Source: Paenibacillus xylanexedens
GTDB lineage: Bacteria > Bacillota > Bacilli > Paenibacillales > Paenibacillaceae
Reading direction: 5' to 3'
DNA length: 64,000 nt
Assembly (NCBI RefSeq): GCF_007680605.1
Contig: NZ_VEIO01000010.1
Location: 106,200 to 170,199 of the forward strand
Within the stretch, counting starts at the first letter, position 1, and every line of letters begins with the position of its first letter. The notes below the pieces were generated by a model. It made no database searches. It was not told where the DNA came from and saw nothing but the letters and a program-made list of their open reading frames with translations. Both the position numbers and the translations under genes were made by a program. Positions 26,356 through 39,337 of this stretch are shown one piece after another.

Positions 26356-27654
26356 TTATGAGAATTTTGGCAACCAATCACCGTGGGCTTCAATCAAATC
26401 GTCACACATCGCCACGATGTCGTCCATGGACAGCTCGGCAGCGGTATGCGGATCAAGCATAGCCGCGTGATAGATATGCTCTTTTTTGCCTGTAATTGCG
26501 GCTTCAATGGTGAGCAATTGGGTGTTGATATTGGTACGGTTCAATGCTGCCAGCTGTGGCGGCAGGTCACCAATATACGTTGGGCTGATGCCGGAACCAT
26601 CGACCAGACAAGGAACCTCGACACAAGCCTCGCGTGGCAAGTTGGTGATGAGTCCATTGTTCATGACATTTCCGCCAATTTTATACGGACGGTCTGTCTC
26701 CATCGCTTCCATAATATGCGAGGCATATTCATGGCTGCGGGTATGCTGAATATTTTCACTCGCAAACAGCTTCTCCCGCATTTCCTTCCAATCAGCAATC
26801 TGGTTTACACAGCGGCGCGGATACTCATCGAGTGGAATGTTGAAGCGTTCGATCAATTCCGGGTAGTTGCGTTTGATAAAATACGGATGATACTCCGCAC
26901 TATGCTCAGAAGACTCGGTAACATAATAACCGAAGCGATGCATCAGTTCATAACGTACCATATCGTCATGAGTCTCCAGTTGTTTCTGTATCGCGAGACG
27001 TTTGATCTCGGGATACAGATCGACACCATCCTTTGTTACTTCCAGAAGCCATGCCATGTGGTTAATCCCGGCGATTTTGGCAACGACACCCGTCTGGTCA
27101 ATTCCCAGCGTATCGAACAGATGAGGTACGCAGACTTGCACGCTGTGACACAGACCGATCGTTTTAATTCCGCCATGTACGTTCATGACATTGGTGAGTA
27201 CAGCCATTGGGTTGGTATAGTTCAGGAACCAGGCATCCGGGCATACTTCCTGCATATCCTTGGCAAAGTCCAGCATCACCGGAATGGTGCGCAGGTTACG
27301 GAAGATTCCCCCAATGCCGAGGGTGTCGGCAATCGTTTGACGCAAGCCGTATTTCTTCGGAATTTCGAAATCGGTAATCGTACACGGGTCATATCCACCT
27401 ACCTGGATAGCATTGATGACATATTTAGCTCCGCGCAGCGCTTCTTTGCGATCATGGTATGTTTTTACGGAACAGCGGCTTCCCAGCGACTGAGCCAGGC
27501 TTTTTAACAAACGCTCCGAGTCACTTAGACGTTCGGCATCAATATCAAACAGTGCCAGTTCAAAGTCCTGCAAGGCCTCTGTCATCATCACATCACCCAA
27601 TACATTTTTTACAAAAACGGTGCTGCCTGCACCGAGAAACGTAATTTTGTTCAT
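26356..27654 (-). CDS. melA: MelA, family 4 NAD-dependent alpha-galactosidase
   Basis: 432 residues. It begins MNKITFLGAGSTVFVKNVLGD, the nucleotide-binding start that closely matches E. coli MelA. Family hallmarks follow: TIADTLG, NYTNPMA, GLCHSVQ, GINHMAWLLE, YVTESSEHSAEY and HAAMLDPHTAAELS. GH4 enzymes use NAD and a divalent metal (Cys and His in CHS and NH segments) and act by redox elimination on alpha-galactosides such as melibiose, in the cytoplasm. The frame is open upstream to 27693, but GGAAGGATG favours the ATG at 27654. An AraC regulator is divergent from it. Confidence 0.93.
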   Translation of the reverse strand: MNKITFLGAGSTVFVKNVLGDVMMTEALQDFELALFDIDAERLSDSERLLKSLAQSLGSRCSVKTYHDRKEALRGAKYVINAIQVGGYDPCTITDFEIPKKYGLRQTIADTLGIGGIFRNLRTIPVMLDFAKDMQEVCPDAWFLNYTNPMAVLTNVMNVHGGIKTIGLCHSVQVCVPHLFDTLGIDQTGVVAKIAGINHMAWLLEVTKDGVDLYPEIKRLAIQKQLETHDDMVRYELMHRFGYYVTESSEHSAEYHPYFIKRNYPELIERFNIPLDEYPRRCVNQIADWKEMREKLFASENIQHTRSHEYASHIMEAMETDRPYKIGGNVMNNGLITNLPREACVEVPCLVDGSGISPTYIGDLPPQLAALNRTNINTQLLTIEAAITGKKEHIYHAAMLDPHTAAELSMDDIVAMCDDLIEAHGDWLPKFS

Positions 27655-27798
27655 CTTCAAGTTCATCCTTCCCGAAAAAATGTTGTACCCCAACTATAGG
27701 CCGAATAGGCTCATATCACTATGGCTCAAACCCTCTCAAATATGGCATAATCCCATTTTTGTTTTCGTTTTCAGCAAGATTTCCTTTCTTCTACCTGT

Positions 27799-27804
27799 TA
27801 TAAT
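27799..27804 (+). promoter_or_regulatory. Extended -10 for the AraC regulator next to melA
   Basis: TGTTATAAT ends at 27804, about 80 bases before the regulator start. No convincing -35 is seen. The 228-bp divergent gap probably holds operators for both genes. Confidence 0.4.
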
Positions 27805-27882
27805 TTGTTGTATGTGCTGGTAAGGGGATACAAAAGCTCACATTAAGATATCTTTAACCTCATCGTCGAAAGGAGGGGAAAC

Positions 27883-28719
27883 ATGAGTCGGAAAGTTGAA
27901 ATGAATGTGGTCTCTGCCGGCTGGACGCAGATGGAACTGGTCTTGTTATTTTATGGTTGGGAGGCATGTGATCCTGCCCACTATTGGGGGCCGGGGGTGC
28001 GTGATTCCTATATCGTGCATTACGTACATGAGGGTCATGGTACGGTTTATATGGGGGATCGGGAATATCCTTTGGGCGAGGGGCAAGGATTTCTCATATT
28101 ACCCGACACGGTCATTCATTATGAAGCCGATGAAGAGAAGCCCTGGACATATTCATGGTTTGGCTTCAAAGGTGTACAGGCGAAGGCTTTTATGCAACGT
28201 GCGCAGTTAAGCGAGGAGCAACCGGTGTTTACTGCTCATGATAAGAATATGATGGCAGCGCTGTATGACGAGATGCTTCAGGCTGGAACGAGCTCTGTTG
28301 CAGGAGGGGATGTGCTACATCAAAGCCTGTTATACCGACTTATGGCAGCATTAATCGCATCCTCGCCGATCAAAGAAGAAGAAAATTCGCTTCTTTCGAC
28401 GAAAGAGACTTATATTCGGCAGGCTGTGCAGTTTATGGAGAACCGGTATAGCCAGCGTACTTCCATTCTGGATATTGCACAGGCGGTCGGGCTGGATCGA
28501 ACGTATTTATCGGGGTTGTTCAAAGAGCGATATGGCAAGTCTTTGCAAGCCTTTTTCCTGGAGTATCGAATGAATCGCGCTGCGGAGTTGCTTCGTAACC
28601 CGATGCTGTCTGTGAGTGAAGTAGCCCACTCCGTTGGATACACCGACCCGCTGCTTTTTTCCAAAATGTTCAAACGCGTGACGGGGGTATCACCCAAGGG
28701 TTCGCGAGTGCGAGATTAG
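27883..28719 (+). CDS. AraC-family regulator with N-terminal cupin, probable activator of melA
   Basis: 278 residues, AGGAGGGG before ATG. The N-terminal 160 residues form an AraC-type sugar-binding cupin (YIVHYVHEGHGTVYMG; LILPDTVIHYEADEEKPWTYSWFGF in two parts). The C-terminal 100 residues hold two HTH motifs (ILDIAQAVGLDRTYLSGLFKE; VSEVAHSVGYTDPLLFSKMFK). Divergent placement against melA suggests it senses an alpha-galactoside and activates melA, in the manner of MelR/MsmR. Target is inferred from position. Confidence 0.88.
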   Translation: MSRKVEMNVVSAGWTQMELVLLFYGWEACDPAHYWGPGVRDSYIVHYVHEGHGTVYMGDREYPLGEGQGFLILPDTVIHYEADEEKPWTYSWFGFKGVQAKAFMQRAQLSEEQPVFTAHDKNMMAALYDEMLQAGTSSVAGGDVLHQSLLYRLMAALIASSPIKEEENSLLSTKETYIRQAVQFMENRYSQRTSILDIAQAVGLDRTYLSGLFKERYGKSLQAFFLEYRMNRAAELLRNPMLSVSEVAHSVGYTDPLLFSKMFKRVTGVSPKGSRVRD

Positions 28720-28753
28720 CCGCATTCATGATTTTAATTTTGAAAGAAAAGTT

Positions 28754-28782
28754 TTGAACATTATTCCGTATGCCGCTATACT
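28754..28782 (+). promoter_or_regulatory. Sigma-A promoter of the cobalamin-riboswitch operon
   Basis: TTGAAC (28754-28759), a 17-base spacer and TATACT (28777-28782) lie about 40 bases before the conserved riboswitch core. Confidence 0.65.
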
Positions 28783-28825
28783 GATACAGAAGTGTTACAG
28801 ATACCAACTTTTAGTGAATTGAATA

Positions 28826-29040
28826 CGTGGAACTTGGTGCTCTACCCGCTGGGGTAGATGCTTAAAAGGGAAGTCCGGTGTGATGCCGGCGCGGTCCCGC
28901 CACTGTAACAGAGGAGTCAGGCAGCATATCCACTGGTCTTACGAAGACCGGGAAGGAGCTGCTATGGCAATGATACTGGAGCCAGGAGACCTGCCAGGTT
29001 GGACAAACACAGCAGTACCCTACGGGAGATAGGAAGGTGT
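28826..29040 (+). ncRNA. Cobalamin (adenosylcobalamin) riboswitch
   Basis: The leader shows the hallmarks of the cobalamin class: GGGAAGTCCGGTGTGA then TGCCGGCGCGGTCCCG, the invariant GCCACTG (28899-28905), and the B12-box GCCAGGAGACCTGCC (28981-28995) with downstream pairing elements. In the known mechanism, ligand binding favours a downstream terminator or blocks translation, so the operon is off when B12 is plentiful. A terminator follows at 29081-29118. The regulated genes are a Nik/Opp-type ABC transporter, which points to cobalt (or a cobalt chelate) uptake. Confidence 0.93.
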
Positions 29041-29080
29041 TTAAAGAGCATGATTTTTTCTGAAAATCTGTTTATTTAAG

Positions 29081-29118
29081 GCGTCCTTATCCCGTGAAAC
29101 GGAAAAGGGCGCTTTTTT
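29081..29118 (+). terminator. Riboswitch expression-platform terminator
   Basis: GCGTCCTT (29081-29088) pairs with AAGGGCGC (29105-29112), one G-U, with inner CCG/CGG. TTTTTT follows. It lies between the cobalamin aptamer and the first permease gene. Confidence 0.85.
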
Positions 29119-29194
29119 GGATTGAATTGGCTTGTATTGAATGGAATGGGAATAAAGGCGGTACGCGCATTAAACCGGGAAGGGCGTTTTAATA

Positions 29195-30133
29195 TTGGGC
29201 AGATATATCGTTAAACGGTTATTACAACTGGTCGCCGTTCTGTTTGGAATCACCTTCCTGACATTTCTATTAACGTATCTGTCTCCTGGAGATCCCGCCA
29301 GACTGATGCTGATGTCCACCGGAGTAACACCTTCGGATGAATTGGTCAGACAGGTGAGGTCAGAGCTTGGGCTGGACAAGCCATTTCTGGTTCGGTATGG
29401 CACATGGCTGGGACAAGTAGTCACTGGAGACTTTGGTACGTCGTATAAATATGACCGTCCGGTGCTGGATGTGTTAACGGCCCGCCTTCCAGCAACGCTC
29501 AAGTTAACCGGGAGCGCGATGTTTCTGGTGATCTTGATTTCCTTTCCGCTCGGAGTTCTTTCGGCTGTACGCCGGAATCAATGGCTGGATTATGTGATTC
29601 GCCTGTTTTCGTTTGCCGGTCTATCCATGCCAAGCTTTTGGTTGGGAATGTTACTGATGCTGGTATTTGGTGTGCAGCTGAAGCTGCTACCCGTTATGGG
29701 CAATTCCGGCTGGAACAGCCTGATCCTGCCTGCTGTCACACTGGCTATTCCACTGATCGCTCAATATAGCCGGCAGATTCGTACAGTCATGCTGGAGGAG
29801 ATCAGCCAGAATTACGTGGTGGGAGCAAGAGCGAGAGGTGTGAAGGAATCGATAATCATTTGGCAGCATATTTTGCCGAACTCACTGCTGCCGATCGTGA
29901 CCCTTCTGGGCATGACAACAGGGGCACTACTTGGCGGAGCAACGATCGTGGAAAGTTTATTTGTATGGCCGGGGGTGGGCCAGATGGCGGTGGATGCCAT
30001 TTTCACTCGGGACTATCCCCTGATACAGGGGTATGTGATCTGGATGGCTGTCATCTATGTCACCCTGAATCTGATCGTGGATCTCTGGACACATCTGCGT
30101 GACCCGCGCATTCAACTGGATGTGGATGTGTAG
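29195..30133 (+). CDS. ABC transporter permease, NikB/DppB type (probable cobalt transporter)
   Basis: 312 residues from TTG 29195, with GGAAGGGCG eight bases upstream; no ATG fits. It begins MGRYIVKRLLQLVAVLFGIT, the standard DppB/NikB start, and has six membrane helices. The EAA-loop region that contacts the ATPases is YVVGARARGVKESIIIWQHILPN (read as two parts). It pairs with the next permease and is first in a five-gene operon behind a cobalamin riboswitch. Peptide/nickel permeases share this family, and the riboswitch is the reason to prefer cobalt. Confidence 0.88.
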   Translation: MGRYIVKRLLQLVAVLFGITFLTFLLTYLSPGDPARLMLMSTGVTPSDELVRQVRSELGLDKPFLVRYGTWLGQVVTGDFGTSYKYDRPVLDVLTARLPATLKLTGSAMFLVILISFPLGVLSAVRRNQWLDYVIRLFSFAGLSMPSFWLGMLLMLVFGVQLKLLPVMGNSGWNSLILPAVTLAIPLIAQYSRQIRTVMLEEISQNYVVGARARGVKESIIIWQHILPNSLLPIVTLLGMTTGALLGGATIVESLFVWPGVGQMAVDAIFTRDYPLIQGYVIWMAVIYVTLNLIVDLWTHLRDPRIQLDVDV

Positions 30134-30970
30134 ATGATAATGAAGATTCGAGCATACCTGACACAACGCCGTTTATTTATTTTTTGGCTATCCCTGACCG
30201 CGGGATGGATCGTTCTGGCTCTGATTGCGCCGCTTCTGGCACCTCACGATCCACTTGCCACGAATTTTACCAAAGTATTGCAACCATCCAGCTCCGAGTA
30301 TCCACTCGGCACGGATCAGCTTGGGCGATGTGTCCTGTCCCGACTTTTATATGGAGCACGCACCTCTCTGTTGCTCACATTTATGATGATCGGTATTGTT
30401 TTCAGCTTAGGCGTAGCAGTTGGTGTCGTTGCAGGTTTTTTGCGAGGACTGGCGGATACGATGCTGATGCGATTGTGTGATACGTTGATGGCATTTCCGG
30501 GTTTGATTTTTGCAATTGCCGTAGTAGGCATGTTAGGGCCGGGGCTATTTAACACGGTGGTCGCACTGTCAGTTGTCTGGTGGGCAAAGTATGCACGGAT
30601 GGCCCGAAGCCTGGTCATTTCTCTTCAGCAAAAAGAGTTCGTCACTGCCGCCGCGTTCAGCGGTGCGCGTAAAATCCAGATCATCAGCAGAACGATTCTG
30701 CCGAATATGTTGCCCGCTTTGATCGTCATGGCCATGATGGACGTGGGTGGCATGATGCTGTCCATCTCGGGTTTGTCCTTTCTCGGCCTTGGTGCACAGC
30801 CGCCTGATCCCGAGTGGGGAGCGATGTTAAATGAAGGTAGAAGATATCTGCAGACTGCGCCTTGGCTGTTAATCTATCCGGGGCTTGCGATATTTAGCAC
30901 GGTTATCATTTTTAATTTGCTGGGGGATAGTCTGCGAGATGTGCTTGATCCCAAGAAAAATACAGTGTAA
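30134..30970 (+). CDS. ABC transporter permease, NikC/DppC type
   Basis: 278 residues, starting right after the previous stop codon. N-terminal cytoplasmic and first-helix segment, then the OppC-type DPLATN...PLGTDQLGRCVLSRLLYGAR motif (two parts), five further helices and the EAA loop FVTAAAFSGARKIQIISRTILPN (two parts). It forms the membrane channel with the preceding permease. Same operon, same probable metal substrate. Confidence 0.88.
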   Translation: MIMKIRAYLTQRRLFIFWLSLTAGWIVLALIAPLLAPHDPLATNFTKVLQPSSSEYPLGTDQLGRCVLSRLLYGARTSLLLTFMMIGIVFSLGVAVGVVAGFLRGLADTMLMRLCDTLMAFPGLIFAIAVVGMLGPGLFNTVVALSVVWWAKYARMARSLVISLQQKEFVTAAAFSGARKIQIISRTILPNMLPALIVMAMMDVGGMMLSISGLSFLGLGAQPPDPEWGAMLNEGRRYLQTAPWLLIYPGLAIFSTVIIFNLLGDSLRDVLDPKKNTV

Positions 30971-30988
30971 CTGAAGGGAATGGAAAGC

Positions 30989-32596
30989 ATGAGCAAGGTT
31001 CAAAAAACATGGTTGCTGGCTATCATATCAATGATGACTATTCTGTTGCTCGCGGCCTGTGGTAACGATAAAAATTCAACAACTCCATCATCCGATGCTA
31101 CGGGAAAAAAGACAGGTGTGGATGCGAGTGGTGCGACAGGTGGGACTGGTGAGGGCAAGAAAACACATCTGAATGTGGCCTTGTTCTGGTTGGGGAGTAG
31201 CCTTGATCCTGCAGAGGAATGGAATGGCTGGACGCTGACGCGCGCGGCTATTGGGGAGACGCTGGTTCAGTTTGACAAGCAGATGAAGATGGTTCCCAAA
31301 CTGGCGGACAAGTGGGATCGGATCGATGATACAACCTGGCATTTTCATATTCGCGACGGAGTAACGTTCCATAATGGCAATCCTGTGACTGCGGATGCGG
31401 TGAAACAATCAATCGAACGCTCTATCTCGCTGAATGAGAGAGGTCAATCCACACTGCCAATTGCGTCAATGACTGCCAAGGGGCAGGATCTGACGATCAA
31501 AACTACGCAGCCTGATGCCTCACTGTTAGGCAATATTGCAGAGCCTCTGTTTATTATTGTGGATACAAGTGCAGATACATCAAAATTCAAGAGTGAGCCA
31601 ATCGCTACCGGTCCGTTCATGGTTACAGGATATACGCCCGACCAGGAGATTCAGGTGAAAAAGTACGATGGATACTGGGGCGGTGCGGCCGATCTGGATA
31701 CGATGACACTGAAATACATCAAGGATGACAATACACGGGCGCTGGCGCTGCAATCAGGAGAAATTGATGTAGCGAGTAACGTGGGACGCAGCCAGATGCC
31801 TCTTTTTCAGGATAAAACACAATATACGATTGATGAAATTCCGAGCCTCCGTACGCAGTTTGTGTGGTTTAACACGACTCATTCACTGCTAAGTGATGTA
31901 AAGGTTCGTCGCGCCATATCTTACGGAGTTGACCGCGAAATGTACGCGAATACGCTGGTGGGTGGACAAGCAGCCAAGGGTCCGTTTACCTCTGCATTGC
32001 CTTTTGGGTACGACAAAATTGCCGGATATGATTACGAACCTGCGAAGGCTAAACAATTGCTGGATGAGGCCGGATATCAGGATACAGACGGAGATGGCAT
32101 TCGGGAAAAGGATGGGAAGAAGCTATCGTTACAACTCATCCTTAACTCAGCTTATGAATCCGATTCCGTTGTGGCTGCTGCGATGCAATCCCAGCTTAAA
32201 GAAATTGGGGTTGGGCTGGAGCTCGCCTCATATGAGGATCTCACCGACCATCAGAAGAGCGGGAATTATGATCTGGCTCTGACAAGTATTAACACAGGCA
32301 TCACGGGCGATCCGCAGTATATTCTCGACTTTTATTTCAAAACAGGCGCGGAGTGGAATGTTGGCGGATACAGCAATCCGAAGCTGGACGAGCTGATTGA
32401 ACGTCTTCACTCGGAGTTTGATGTGGAGAAACGGTATGCCCTTGCGGCAGAAGCGCAGCAGATCATCCTGGATGATGCCGCTTATATGTTTTTGACATAT
32501 ACGCCGATTAATATCGTCAGCAAAAGTAATGTCAAGGGTGCAACGATGTACCCGATCGACTTCTATCTGCTAGACCGCAACATTAAGGTCGAGTAG
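30989..32596 (+). CDS. Family 5 solute-binding lipoprotein (NikA-like)
   Basis: 535 residues from ATG 30989, which is nine bases after GAAGGGA; ATG 30980 is too close to it. Lipoprotein signal: hydrophobic stretch then LLAACG, with Cys as the lipid anchor, followed by a Ser/Thr-rich linker. SBP family 5 body: VPKLADKWDRIDDTTWHFHIR, GVTFHNGNPVTADAVK, IATGPFMV, YDPN-like segments and VRRAISYGVDREMY. It delivers substrate to the two permeases from the outer membrane face. Unusually placed after, not before, the permease genes. Confidence 0.88.
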   Translation: MSKVQKTWLLAIISMMTILLLAACGNDKNSTTPSSDATGKKTGVDASGATGGTGEGKKTHLNVALFWLGSSLDPAEEWNGWTLTRAAIGETLVQFDKQMKMVPKLADKWDRIDDTTWHFHIRDGVTFHNGNPVTADAVKQSIERSISLNERGQSTLPIASMTAKGQDLTIKTTQPDASLLGNIAEPLFIIVDTSADTSKFKSEPIATGPFMVTGYTPDQEIQVKKYDGYWGGAADLDTMTLKYIKDDNTRALALQSGEIDVASNVGRSQMPLFQDKTQYTIDEIPSLRTQFVWFNTTHSLLSDVKVRRAISYGVDREMYANTLVGGQAAKGPFTSALPFGYDKIAGYDYEPAKAKQLLDEAGYQDTDGDGIREKDGKKLSLQLILNSAYESDSVVAAAMQSQLKEIGVGLELASYEDLTDHQKSGNYDLALTSINTGITGDPQYILDFYFKTGAEWNVGGYSNPKLDELIERLHSEFDVEKRYALAAEAQQIILDDAAYMFLTYTPINIVSKSNVKGATMYPIDFYLLDRNIKVE

Positions 32597-32598
32597 TC

Positions 32599-33420
32599 AT
32601 GACGTCCTTGCGTGGGGGAACGACATCTTTGCTTGTTGAGATGAAGAATCTGTCTGTAAGTTATAAGGAAGGGGTTCCTTCCTTGCGGGATGTATCCTTT
32701 TCGATGAAGCCAGGAGAAATCATTGGCATTGTGGGGGAAAGCGGCAGCGGGAAGTCGACCCTGATCCGGGCTGTGCTGGGCCTACTGCCTGTAGGCGGAC
32801 GATACACCGGAGGAGAGATTGTCTTTCGGGAGAGGGTGTTGCTGCGTGACTCGCAACAAGATTGGCAAGGGATGCGTGGCAAGCGAATCGCGATGGTATT
32901 TCAGGATAGCGGTTCGTATCTGAATCCGATTCGTCGTATTGGAAGTCAGTATGTGGAGACCATTCGTGCCCACTTGCCCATGTCTCGCAAAGAGGCTTGG
33001 AGATTGGCCGTTCACACACTGGCCCGTATGGGACTGGATGATCCTGAGCGAGTCATGCATGTCTATGCTTCCCAGCTTAGCGGGGGGATGAAGCAACGAA
33101 CCGCGATTGCGATGGCGGCTACGTTGGAGCCGGAACTGTTGCTGGCGGATGAGCCGACGAGTGCGCTGGATGTTACGACTCAAAACGAAGTGATGAGCCA
33201 ACTGAGCAGGCTCTGTGCGGACAAGGGAACGGGCATGATGCTCGTGACGCACAATATGGCGGTTGCGGCCCATATGGCTGACCGGATCGGTGTGATGTTA
33301 GACGGCAGGTTGGTGGAACTGGGAGATACACTGCGTGTCATATCGAATCCCACTCATGAGTATACTCGCAAGCTGCTTCAAGCTGTACCTGAGCTGGAGG
33401 GGAATGCACATGACGAATGA
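32599..33420 (+). CDS. ABC transporter ATPase, NikD/OppD type
   Basis: 273 residues. Walker A GESGSGKS, Q-loop VFQDSG, signature LSGGMKQR, Walker B LLLADEPTSALD, H-loop VTHN. The ribosome binding site before ATG 32599 is weak; an internal ATG at 32641 (MKNLSVSY) is an alternative. It supplies energy for the permease pair. The gene overlaps the next by 11 bases. Confidence 0.9.
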   Translation: MTSLRGGTTSLLVEMKNLSVSYKEGVPSLRDVSFSMKPGEIIGIVGESGSGKSTLIRAVLGLLPVGGRYTGGEIVFRERVLLRDSQQDWQGMRGKRIAMVFQDSGSYLNPIRRIGSQYVETIRAHLPMSRKEAWRLAVHTLARMGLDDPERVMHVYASQLSGGMKQRTAIAMAATLEPELLLADEPTSALDVTTQNEVMSQLSRLCADKGTGMMLVTHNMAVAAHMADRIGVMLDGRLVELGDTLRVISNPTHEYTRKLLQAVPELEGNAHDE

Positions 33421-34249
33421 CAGATCACCCATTCTAAAACTGAGTAACGTATGTAAAACGTATGAGTTGAAAGGGCAGCAGGCTGTTCAGGCTTTACAAA
33501 GCGTAGATCTTGCGTTATATCCCGGGGAGTGTCTGGGCATTGTTGGGCAGAGTGGAAGCGGCAAAAGCTCACTGGCCAAGTGTGTAACTCAGCTGGAACA
33601 GGTGACTTCAGGAGAGATTTGGTACCATGGGCAGCAGATTACCCGTTTGAAAGGTGAAAGGTTGCGCCAGATGCGCAAGCAGATTCAGATGGTTTTTCAG
33701 GAGCCTGCGGCGATTTTCAACCCACGCATGAAGGTGGGCATGTTTATCGGTGAGCCTCTGTTGAATTATAAAATGATGAAACGGCAGGCGGCTACTCAGG
33801 AAACACGTAGATTGCTGGAGCGCGTTGGATTGTCCGCTTTGGATGCGGATAAGTATCCGCACGAATTAAGCGGCGGGCAACAACAGCGAGCCGTCATTGC
33901 CCGTGCGATTGGTGTACGGCCCGAGATCATTCTGTTTGACGAAGCTACCTCTGCCCTGGATGTTTCCATCCAGCAGCAGATTTTGGATCTGCTCATGGAA
34001 CTGCGTAAGGAGACAGGAGTTTCCTCTATATTCATATCACATGATCTTGCGGTGGTGCAGCAGGTGAGTGACCGTATCGCAGTCATGCATCAAGGGAGAG
34101 TAGTGGAGGTTGTGAACAGTGCAGGGCTGACCAGTTCGGCAAATCATTCGTATACACGAAGTCTGATGTCCTCCGCTCTGTCGCTGAGAGAGTTGAAGGG
34201 TGAAATGCAGATGCGTGAGCGTGTAGAGGTTTCGGCTGGAAGCAGATAG
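33410..34249 (+). CDS. ABC transporter ATPase, NikE/OppF type
   Basis: 279 residues from ATG 33410, seven bases after GGAGGGG. Walker A GQSGSGKS, Q-loop MVFQEP, signature LSGGQQQR, Walker B IILFDEATSALD, H-loop ISHDLA. It works as a heterodimer with the preceding ATPase. Last gene of the riboswitch operon, followed by a terminator. Confidence 0.9.
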   Translation: MTNDRSPILKLSNVCKTYELKGQQAVQALQSVDLALYPGECLGIVGQSGSGKSSLAKCVTQLEQVTSGEIWYHGQQITRLKGERLRQMRKQIQMVFQEPAAIFNPRMKVGMFIGEPLLNYKMMKRQAATQETRRLLERVGLSALDADKYPHELSGGQQQRAVIARAIGVRPEIILFDEATSALDVSIQQQILDLLMELRKETGVSSIFISHDLAVVQQVSDRIAVMHQGRVVEVVNSAGLTSSANHSYTRSLMSSALSLRELKGEMQMRERVEVSAGSR

Positions 34250-34295
34250 TATGGGTTAACTATATGTATGTGAAAGTTATAAATCATAAGAAAAC

Positions 34296-34360
34296 AGGGT
34301 TATCTGCAGCGAATTCATTTTGATAGATGAATTCATTTGAGATAGCCCTTTTGTTGTTTT
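34296..34360. terminator. Terminator between convergent operons
   Basis: AGGGTTATCT (34296-34305) pairs with AGATAGCCCT (34340-34349, one mismatch), enclosing a second stem GAATTCAT/ATGAATTC. TTTTGTTGTTTT follows on the plus strand. On the minus strand the tail is weaker. Confidence 0.75.
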
Positions 34361-34461
34361 GATATTTCTAATTATTACGGATGAGCATAGTTCCTCGATC
34401 TGGTGGAGGTGCTTCATAATCCTTGTTCTCTAATCCCGAATCCTAATCGTAACTCTAATCC

Positions 34462-37887
<3,426 letters not shown>

Positions 37888-37909
37888 ACTAGATCACCCT
37901 TCAAATTTA

Positions 37910-39187
37910 TTAGTTTGCTGTCATGTTGAAATCTGTTCCATCCTTAGCGATGACTTTTACTTGAGTTGTAAGTGATTTATCGAAGTGCAACAATCCTGTA
38001 GACCAATATGTTGGATTCTTAACTTTAAATACTCCCTTATTACTTAGGAAATCATTAATGTGAGGTACTGAGTACTCCAAGAATGAATTTGAATTTGGTG
38101 ATTTCAAGGGATTAATACTTGGTGACTGTAAGAGGCTCCCTGCCTGAAGTTGCGTCATGGAATCTTTAATATTTAAGTCAACTTCAGCAAAGGAATAGTA
38201 AGACCCACGTAAGAGGGAGTCTTTTTCATCAACAAAAACAGGGTAAAAGATACTTCTTTTCGATTCGGTAGTGTATGGATTTACAATAATCCAGTTCCGA
38301 AGTTTAACATCAGCATAATTCGTAATCGTAACTAAATCTTTATTTCTAACCTGTGAAAAGTCGGTTGTAACTTTACTATAATCATATGAATCAAGAAATT
38401 TATTTTTTGAGGTTTTCTGATACCTCGGTGCAATCACGCTCAAATTCGTCCCCGTCAATCCAACCTGCCGCAGTTCATTCAGCCCTTGAAGATCGGCAGG
38501 TTTGGTTTTGGCCACGGACGCGTAACGACTGAGCAACACGGCGACTTCTGCCCGGGTTGTGGTGCGGTTCACGCCAAATGTTTTATCATTCGCAACGCTC
38601 ATCAGCCCTGTTCCGAGGGCAACAGCGACAGCATTTTTTTGCGAGTCTGCCAGCTTGCCAGTAAAATATTCCTTCGCGGGAATGACGGTGTTCGTCACAT
38701 CCGAGAGAGCCTGTCCATAGTCTGAATCCACTACACTCAATCCTTGTGTTAACCATTCCGCCATCTCGCCCCGCTCAAGTGCAGCTTGAGCATCCAGTTT
38801 GTCCTTATAGCTGGAAGGATGGATAAATCCTTTGGCAATCGCCGTAGCGACACCATTTTTAGCCCACTCCGGTACATCTGTAAAATGATTCGGTTCAGCA
38901 GTCGGCAACTCCGGCTGATCATTCAAACGTGCTAAAATACTGGCCATTTCAGCTTTGGTCACGGGTGAACCTGGTTTAAACGTTCCGTCTGCATATCCCT
39001 TGAAATAGCCTTTCTCTACTGCGGAATGGATGGCTGAGGATGCCCAGTGGGATGCGGGTACATCTTTAAATGAGCTGGCGGCTTGCGCTGCTTCCACCGT
39101 AATAGTGCCGCCCATTCCCGCAAAACTCCCAAATCCCCCTACGAATAATGCTAATGCTGTTACGCTGGAAATGATCTGTTTTCTCAT
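37910..39187 (-). CDS. S-layer-homology (SLH) domain surface protein
   Basis: 425 residues. GAGAGGAG precedes ATG. Signal peptide (about 1-36, ending VEAAQA), then three SLH repeats: SFKDVPASHWASSAIHSAVEKG, HFTDVPEWAKNGVATAIAKG (each read in parts), and a third ending near residue 215 (TTRAEVAVLLSRYASV). SLH repeats bind pyruvylated secondary cell-wall polymer. The 200-residue C-terminal part is unrecognised, alternates strands and has lower GC than the SLH part. First gene of a two-gene operon with the large secreted protein. Confidence 0.88.
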   Translation of the reverse strand: MRKQIISSVTALALFVGGFGSFAGMGGTITVEAAQAASSFKDVPASHWASSAIHSAVEKGYFKGYADGTFKPGSPVTKAEMASILARLNDQPELPTAEPNHFTDVPEWAKNGVATAIAKGFIHPSSYKDKLDAQAALERGEMAEWLTQGLSVVDSDYGQALSDVTNTVIPAKEYFTGKLADSQKNAVAVALGTGLMSVANDKTFGVNRTTTRAEVAVLLSRYASVAKTKPADLQGLNELRQVGLTGTNLSVIAPRYQKTSKNKFLDSYDYSKVTTDFSQVRNKDLVTITNYADVKLRNWIIVNPYTTESKRSIFYPVFVDEKDSLLRGSYYSFAEVDLNIKDSMTQLQAGSLLQSPSINPLKSPNSNSFLEYSVPHINDFLSNKGVFKVKNPTYWSTGLLHFDKSLTTQVKVIAKDGTDFNMTAN

Positions 39188-39301
39188 GAATCTAACTCCT
39201 CTCGACCGATTGATATAGGTTTGTATGTACTTACTAGGAATATAGATGCTAAATTTGTAATAATAATCAATATTCTACCATGTATATCCTCCCGTAAACA
39301 C

Positions 39302-39337
39302 AAAAAAAAGGCCACGAATCCGCAGATCCATAGCCTT
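39302..39337 (-). terminator. Terminator downstream of csaA
   Basis: On the minus strand AAGGCTATGGAT pairs with ATTCGTGGCCTT over 12 positions, three of them G-U, and T8 follows. It ends transcripts from csaA before the SLH gene promoter region. Confidence 0.75.

Noticed and set aside
26383..27507. 374-codon plus-strand open frame opposite melA
   Set aside because: It lies entirely within melA, whose protein matches a known family end to end. The antisense product has no family features.
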